This document shows positions 5,926-8,720 of a DNA stretch of 8,720 nt, piece after piece (the first letter of the stretch is position 1; each line of letters begins with the position of its first letter). The DNA is taken from NCBI GenBank assembly GCA_002385265.1, contig DGDD01000011.1, positions 1-8,720 on the forward strand, read 5' to 3'. The translations under genes and the position numbers were made by a program. This stretch comes from Chitinophagaceae bacterium UBA3961. GTDB taxonomy: Bacteria; Bacteroidota; Bacteroidia; Chitinophagales; Chitinophagaceae. The notes beneath the pieces were generated by a model that saw only the letters and a program-made list of their open reading frames with translations, was not told the DNA's origin and made no database searches.

Positions 5926-7095
5926 ATGAATCGTATTGTTTTTGTGCTTTTCCTGCTCGGAACAGGCATTATTTCGTGTAAAAAAGGAGATTCAAAAGAA
6001 TCGGGAACCATATCGATTTACAACCTCTCCCAAGACCGCCAGAAAACCTCCTCTACTTTCAAATTTCAAGTATTGCTCGACAAGGCAGTGAATGCCGAAG
6101 TGAGTTTTGACTATACAACTGTAGAAGGAAACGCGAAGGCAAACACGGATTTTATTCCAAAATCGGGGACGGTTACCATTCCTGCGAACAGCACCGAAGC
6201 GTTTATTGAGATCACTGTTACAGGAGATAGTTTGCGTAGAGAAAGTCAGCTTTTTTATGTTCAGTTGAGTAAAGCCGTGAACGGAAGCTTTGTAAAAGAT
6301 AAGGCTACCGGTACTATCGTGAATGAAAACTTATTGTATTATCCGGTTAGCAATACGGGTTATTCAACACCTACTACTTACCCCGGGTATACGCTGGTTT
6401 GGCAAGACGAATTCGATGGTACCGCTGTAAATTCAAATTTTTGGACTTTCGAACAAGGCAATAATAACGGTTGGGGTAACAATGAATTGCAGAATTATAC
6501 CAATAGAACTGAAAATGCCTTTGTATCGAACGGTAATTTGATCATTGAAGCTCGATCAGAGCGTTACGGAAATTCAAACTACACTTCTGCACGCATGATC
6601 ACGAAAGATAAAAAGACATTTACTTTTGGTCGTGTTGACATTCGCGCAAGAATGCCAAAAGGTCAAGGTATTTGGCCGGCTTTGTGGATGTTGGGCAATA
6701 ATATTGATGTGGTAAGTTGGCCTGCCTGTGGCGAAATTGATATTATGGAATATTTAGGGCATGAAACAAATAAAGTACATGCTACTTGCCATTGGGGAAA
6801 TTCATTCGCTACTCGTGCCTCTAAAACAACCAGTAGAATATTGACTACAGGTGGATTCAATGATGAGTTTCATGTTTACAGCATGATTTGGACGCAAGAC
6901 TCAATTAAAATATATGTAGACGACGTGTTGTCTTTGTCGCTCGCAAAAACAGAAGTGAATCAAAACTATCCATTCAATTCTCCGTTCTTCTTCATATTCA
7001 ATATTGCGGTTGGCGGTAATTGGCCCGGTGTGCCGGATTCTTCTACAACTTTCCCGCAGCGGATGATTGTGGACTATATAAGAGTATTTCAGTAA
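5926..7095 (+). CDS. Calx-beta/GH16 lipoprotein, laminarinase type
   Basis: A 389-residue protein. Residues 1-17 form a lipoprotein signal ending in IIS before C18, so it is probably anchored in a membrane. A Calx-beta domain (about 27-135) shows the YTTVEGNAKANTDF pattern, a later GTVTIP strand and a final GTIVNEN. The GH16 catalytic domain (about 155-389) has the motif E270-I-D272-I-M-E275 (nucleophile, helper Asp, acid/base), the upstream WQDEFDG, the GIWPALWML strand and the C-terminal NWPG...VDYIRV. The ExDxxE form is typical of beta-1,3-glucanase/laminarinase-like members, but the substrate is inferred. The frame opens at a TTG at 5899; the ATG at 5926 is chosen because the signal peptide begins there. 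No SusC/SusD or sugar-regulator gene adjoins it. A hairpin with a T run follows the stop. Confidence 0.9.
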   Translation: MNRIVFVLFLLGTGIISCKKGDSKESGTISIYNLSQDRQKTSSTFKFQVLLDKAVNAEVSFDYTTVEGNAKANTDFIPKSGTVTIPANSTEAFIEITVTGDSLRRESQLFYVQLSKAVNGSFVKDKATGTIVNENLLYYPVSNTGYSTPTTYPGYTLVWQDEFDGTAVNSNFWTFEQGNNNGWGNNELQNYTNRTENAFVSNGNLIIEARSERYGNSNYTSARMITKDKKTFTFGRVDIRARMPKGQGIWPALWMLGNNIDVVSWPACGEIDIMEYLGHETNKVHATCHWGNSFATRASKTTSRILTTGGFNDEFHVYSMIWTQDSIKIYVDDVLSLSLAKTEVNQNYPFNSPFFFIFNIAVGGNWPGVPDSSTTFPQRMIVDYIRVFQ

Positions 7096-7102
7096 TAGGA
7101 AA

Positions 7103-7157
7103 TTTTTTCTTGACCACAGATAGCACAAATTTTAAACAGCCAATTTCACAGATTGGC
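7103..7157 (-). repeat. 10-base-period element, left arm of palindrome
   Basis: This arm begins with a T run and GACCACAGAT, then degenerate units, ending CACAGATTGGC. It aligns with the reverse complement of 7191-7240 over its whole length with a few short gaps, giving a long imperfect palindrome between the convergent GH16 and GxxExxY genes. The GH16 terminator hairpin is nested in its inner end. Confidence 0.7.
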
Positions 7158-7170
7158 TGTTGTTTTTTTT
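7135..7170 (+). terminator. Rho-independent terminator of the GH16 gene
   Basis: AACAGCCAAT (7135-7144), a 7-base loop TTCACAG, ATTGGCTGTT (7152-7161), then G and eight T. The stem is a perfect 10 bp and begins 40 bases after the GH16 stop codon. It is built from the inner end of a repeat element. Confidence 0.88.
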
Positions 7171-7185
7171 AAAACTATAAGAGAG

Positions 7186-7240
7186 CGGAGGCCAATCTGT
7201 GTTTATCTGTTGTAATTTGTGGGCATCTGTGGTCAAAAAA
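7186..7240 (+). repeat. 10-base-period element, right arm of palindrome
   Basis: CGGAGG is followed by four 10-base units (AATCTGTGTT, TATCTGTTGT, AATTTGTGGG, CATCTGTGGTC) and six A. It is a direct copy of 73-126 and an inverted copy of 7103-7157. Its last base directly precedes the TGA stop (7241-7243) of the GxxExxY gene, so the repeat begins exactly where coding ends. Confidence 0.75.
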
Positions 7241-7612
7241 TCATAAAACCAGTCTTTTGATGCCTTTTTTCAGATCTTTTTCTCCGAAATTCAAGATTAA
7301 CCCCAATTTGTAGCCACCCAATTGCAAATAGGTGAGTGTTTGCGCAACGTGATTACGATGAATTGCTTCCACACTTTTTACTTCAATTACAACCTTGTTA
7401 TTTACGAGTAAATCAATTCTAAAACCACAATCAAGTTTTACTTCCTCGGTAATTAATGGTATCGCGATTTCTTTTGAAACTGTCATCCCTGTTTTTTGTA
7501 AATGGTGATATAGAAGTTCTTTATAGACCGACTCTAGCAGCCCACTTCCAAATGTTGAGTGGATCTTAAATGCGACTCCAATGATTTTATAAGAAATATC
7601 GTTTTCAATCAT
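7241..7612 (-). CDS. GxxExxY family protein
   Basis: A 123-residue cytoplasmic protein of the normal family length. The name-giving motif is G24-L-L-E27-S-V-Y30. Further family features are AFKIHSTFGSGLLE near the start, GFRIDLLVNNKVVIEVKSV at 63-81 and LGLILNFGEKDLKKGIKRLV at the end. D67, E77 and K79 fit the PD-(D/E)xK nuclease pattern (D...ExK), followed by Q91 and Y95. This supports a possible nuclease fold, but no activity or biological role is established for the family. The gene stands alone: the upstream DUF1080 gene has its own terminator, and its 3' end abuts a repeat element that recurs elsewhere in the window. The ATG at 7612 is preceded by a good -7 box only five bases upstream, which suggests a very short or absent leader. 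Confidence 0.92.
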   Translation of the reverse strand: MIENDISYKIIGVAFKIHSTFGSGLLESVYKELLYHHLQKTGMTVSKEIAIPLITEEVKLDCGFRIDLLVNNKVVIEVKSVEAIHRNHVAQTLTYLQLGGYKLGLILNFGEKDLKKGIKRLVL

Positions 7613-7617
7613 GAATG

Positions 7618-7625
7618 CAAAACTA
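7618..7625 (-). promoter_or_regulatory. -7 box for the GxxExxY gene
   Basis: The minus strand reads TAGTTTTG, a full TAnnTTTG match, ending five bases before the ATG at 7612. No TTG -33 element is seen at the usual spacing. If used, transcription would begin at or near the start codon. Confidence 0.35.
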
Positions 7626-7722
7626 CTTCTAAGGACATTTGGATGAATACTGAAATCGCTAGCAAGTTGTAAAATACAAGTACAACTTTGAGTAACTTCT
7701 TTACCTTCTTCCCCTTTGCGAC

Positions 7723-7751
7723 AAAAAAAAAGTCAACACATTGTGTTGACT
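7723..7751 (-). terminator. Rho-independent terminator of the DUF1080 gene
   Basis: AGTCAACACA (7731-7740) and TGTGTTGACT (7742-7751) form a near-perfect palindrome, a 9-bp stem with a 3-base loop. On the minus strand it is followed directly by eight T. It lies 24 bases after the DUF1080 stop and separates that gene from the GxxExxY gene. Confidence 0.9.
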
Positions 7752-7775
7752 CCGTTTTAGCGTGTTGAAAATTAT

Positions 7776-8522
7776 TTAAAGCTTCCGAATCCAAATATTT
7801 CTAAAGCTCACAGGATTGCCATGATCTTGCAAAATAATGGGTTCTTCTGGGCCATGTGCTTCGTAATTACCCACACCAATGTATTGAGTACCGCCTAATA
7901 AATGTGAATTGAATTGCACCAATACACCATTGTGAATCACGGTTATTTGAGCCTGTGATTTCACCGATCCATCAGGATAAAAACGAGGAGCCGTAAAAAT
8001 AATATCATAAGTCTGCCATTCGCCCGGTCCACGACTAGCGTTTACCAATGGTGGAATTTGCTTGTAAATACTTGCAGCTTGCCCATTTGAATACGTACGG
8101 TTATTGTAAGAATCCAGAACTTGAAGTTCATATTTACCCATTAAAAAGATACCACTGTTACCTCTTCCCTGACCATCACCTTTAACTTCAGCAGGTGTTC
8201 TCCACTCAATGTGAAGTTGACAATCACCGAAACCTTGTTTGGTATGAATTTCTCCGGTACCTCCTACAACGGTCATTGCACCATTTTCAATTTTCCATTT
8301 GATAGGGCCACCGTCTTTTGCTGCGAATGCTGAAGCATCAGTACCATTAAACAAAACGATTGCATCGGCAGGTGCGTCTGCGGCAGTTTTACCTGGGGCC
8401 ACCACACGTGGTTCAGGTGTCCATTGTTCCGTGAGTTTGGGGTCGCCGTTTCGAACAACTTGTTGTGCCGAAACAGTGAGGGTAGCTACAAAGGCTACCA
8501 AAAAGAGGGCTTGCTTCTTCAT
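7776..8522 (-). CDS. Secreted DUF1080 / 3-keto-disaccharide hydrolase-type protein
   Basis: A 248-residue protein with a signal peptide (1-20, ending VSAQ), so it is exported to the periplasm or beyond. A single DUF1080 (3-keto-disaccharide hydrolase) domain of concanavalin-like beta-sandwich type spans about 53-248. It is recognised by IVLFNGTDASAF (55-66), WKIENGAMTV (76-85), the GRGNSGIFLMGKYELQVLDSYNN core (119-141), GEWQTYDIIFTAPRF (167-181) and the terminal GNPVSFRNIWIRKL. Some members act on 3-keto-glycosides made by a sugar oxidoreductase. No such oxidoreductase is nearby, so the substrate is unknown. It is followed by its own terminator and preceded by a plausible promoter, so it is probably monocistronic. 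Confidence 0.92.
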   Translation of the reverse strand: MKKQALFLVAFVATLTVSAQQVVRNGDPKLTEQWTPEPRVVAPGKTAADAPADAIVLFNGTDASAFAAKDGGPIKWKIENGAMTVVGGTGEIHTKQGFGDCQLHIEWRTPAEVKGDGQGRGNSGIFLMGKYELQVLDSYNNRTYSNGQAASIYKQIPPLVNASRGPGEWQTYDIIFTAPRFYPDGSVKSQAQITVIHNGVLVQFNSHLLGGTQYIGVGNYEAHGPEEPIILQDHGNPVSFRNIWIRKL

Positions 8523-8547
8523 ATTAACATGTTTAAGATTGGAAGGA

Positions 8548-8576
8548 ACAAGTTAATACAAAGCGTGCTTTTTCAA
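8548..8576 (-). promoter_or_regulatory. Candidate promoter of the DUF1080 gene
   Basis: On the minus strand TTG (8574-8576) is followed after 18 bases by TAACTTGT (8548-8555). This resembles the Bacteroidota TTG / TAnnTTTG pair, although the last two bases of the -7 box differ. It would give a leader of about 20 bases before the ATG at 8522. Confidence 0.35.
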
Positions 8577-8597
8577 TAACTTTTTTTGTTAAATGGA

Positions 8598-8720
8598 CTA
8601 ACGTAAAATTTCGAAACGCTCAAAATCTCTAATAGGCGCATGAAATACGGCGCATTCTTCTACTTGGGCGGTAGATGGCCCAAATTTGCACCACTCAATT
8701 AATTCAGACAAAACAGGCTC
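8598..8720 (-). CDS. 3' end of an unidentified gene (partial)
   Basis: On the minus strand an open frame enters at the window edge and runs 40 codons to a TAG stop at 8598-8600. The visible C-terminus includes ELIEWCKFGPSTAQVEEC and ends HAPIRDFERFEILR, a well-mixed, globular-looking sequence. I do not recognise the family. The same-strand DUF1080 gene starts 75 bases further on. No terminator is visible between them, so some read-through is possible, although a candidate promoter lies in the gap. Confidence 0.6.
   Translation of the reverse strand, partial: EPVLSELIEWCKFGPSTAQVEECAVFHAPIRDFERFEILR

Noticed and set aside
7609..7794. A 61-codon minus-strand frame between the DUF1080 and GxxExxY genes
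   Set aside because: It runs through the DUF1080 terminator hairpin and its T run, overlaps the end of DUF1080 and the start of GxxExxY, and has no recognisable domain.

Overview
The window looks like a chromosome segment from a member of the Bacteroidota, most likely near the Chitinophagaceae. Four kinds of evidence point there: the protein families present; signal peptides ending in -AQ; start codons with no Shine-Dalgarno sequence; and several promoters with a -7 box of the type TAnnTTTG. The lineage is inferred from these features, with no marker gene.

Layout, left to right. A secreted PqqB-like metallo-beta-lactamase-fold protein (172-1086, minus) is bracketed by a composite inverted repeat. 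The right arm continues into a roughly 400-base intergenic stack of short-period repeats (1147-1556). A two-gene plus-strand operon follows (1557-4929). It encodes two related secreted M14 metallocarboxypeptidase-type proteins, of which the first has lost the catalytic residues and the second keeps them all. The operon ends at a strong terminator (4960-4985). A DUF1003 membrane protein (5077-5781, minus) and a Calx-beta/GH16 lipoprotein, probably a laminarinase-type glucanase (5926-7095, plus), are transcribed divergently. The GH16 gene converges with a small GxxExxY protein gene (7241-7612, minus). Between their stop codons lies a long imperfect palindrome of the same repeat family that brackets the first gene. 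A secreted DUF1080 / 3-keto-disaccharide hydrolase-type protein (7776-8522, minus) has its own terminator, and the 3' end of an unidentified gene runs off the right edge (8598-8720, minus).

The genes do not form a single pathway. Most encode exported proteins: two M14 proteins, one glycosidase lipoprotein, one DUF1080 protein and one MBL protein. This fits a bacterium that degrades polymers and peptides outside the cytoplasm. No SusC/SusD pair, transposase, integrase, tRNA, rRNA or CRISPR array is visible.

The unusual content is (1) several arrays of unrelated sequence sharing a 7-base period, plus a separate family of 10-base-period elements, placed in inverted pairs and touching stop codons; (2) an M14 pair in which the zinc motif HxxE of the active enzyme is matched by ExxH in its partner; and (3) an HxHxGH variant of the MBL metal motif.
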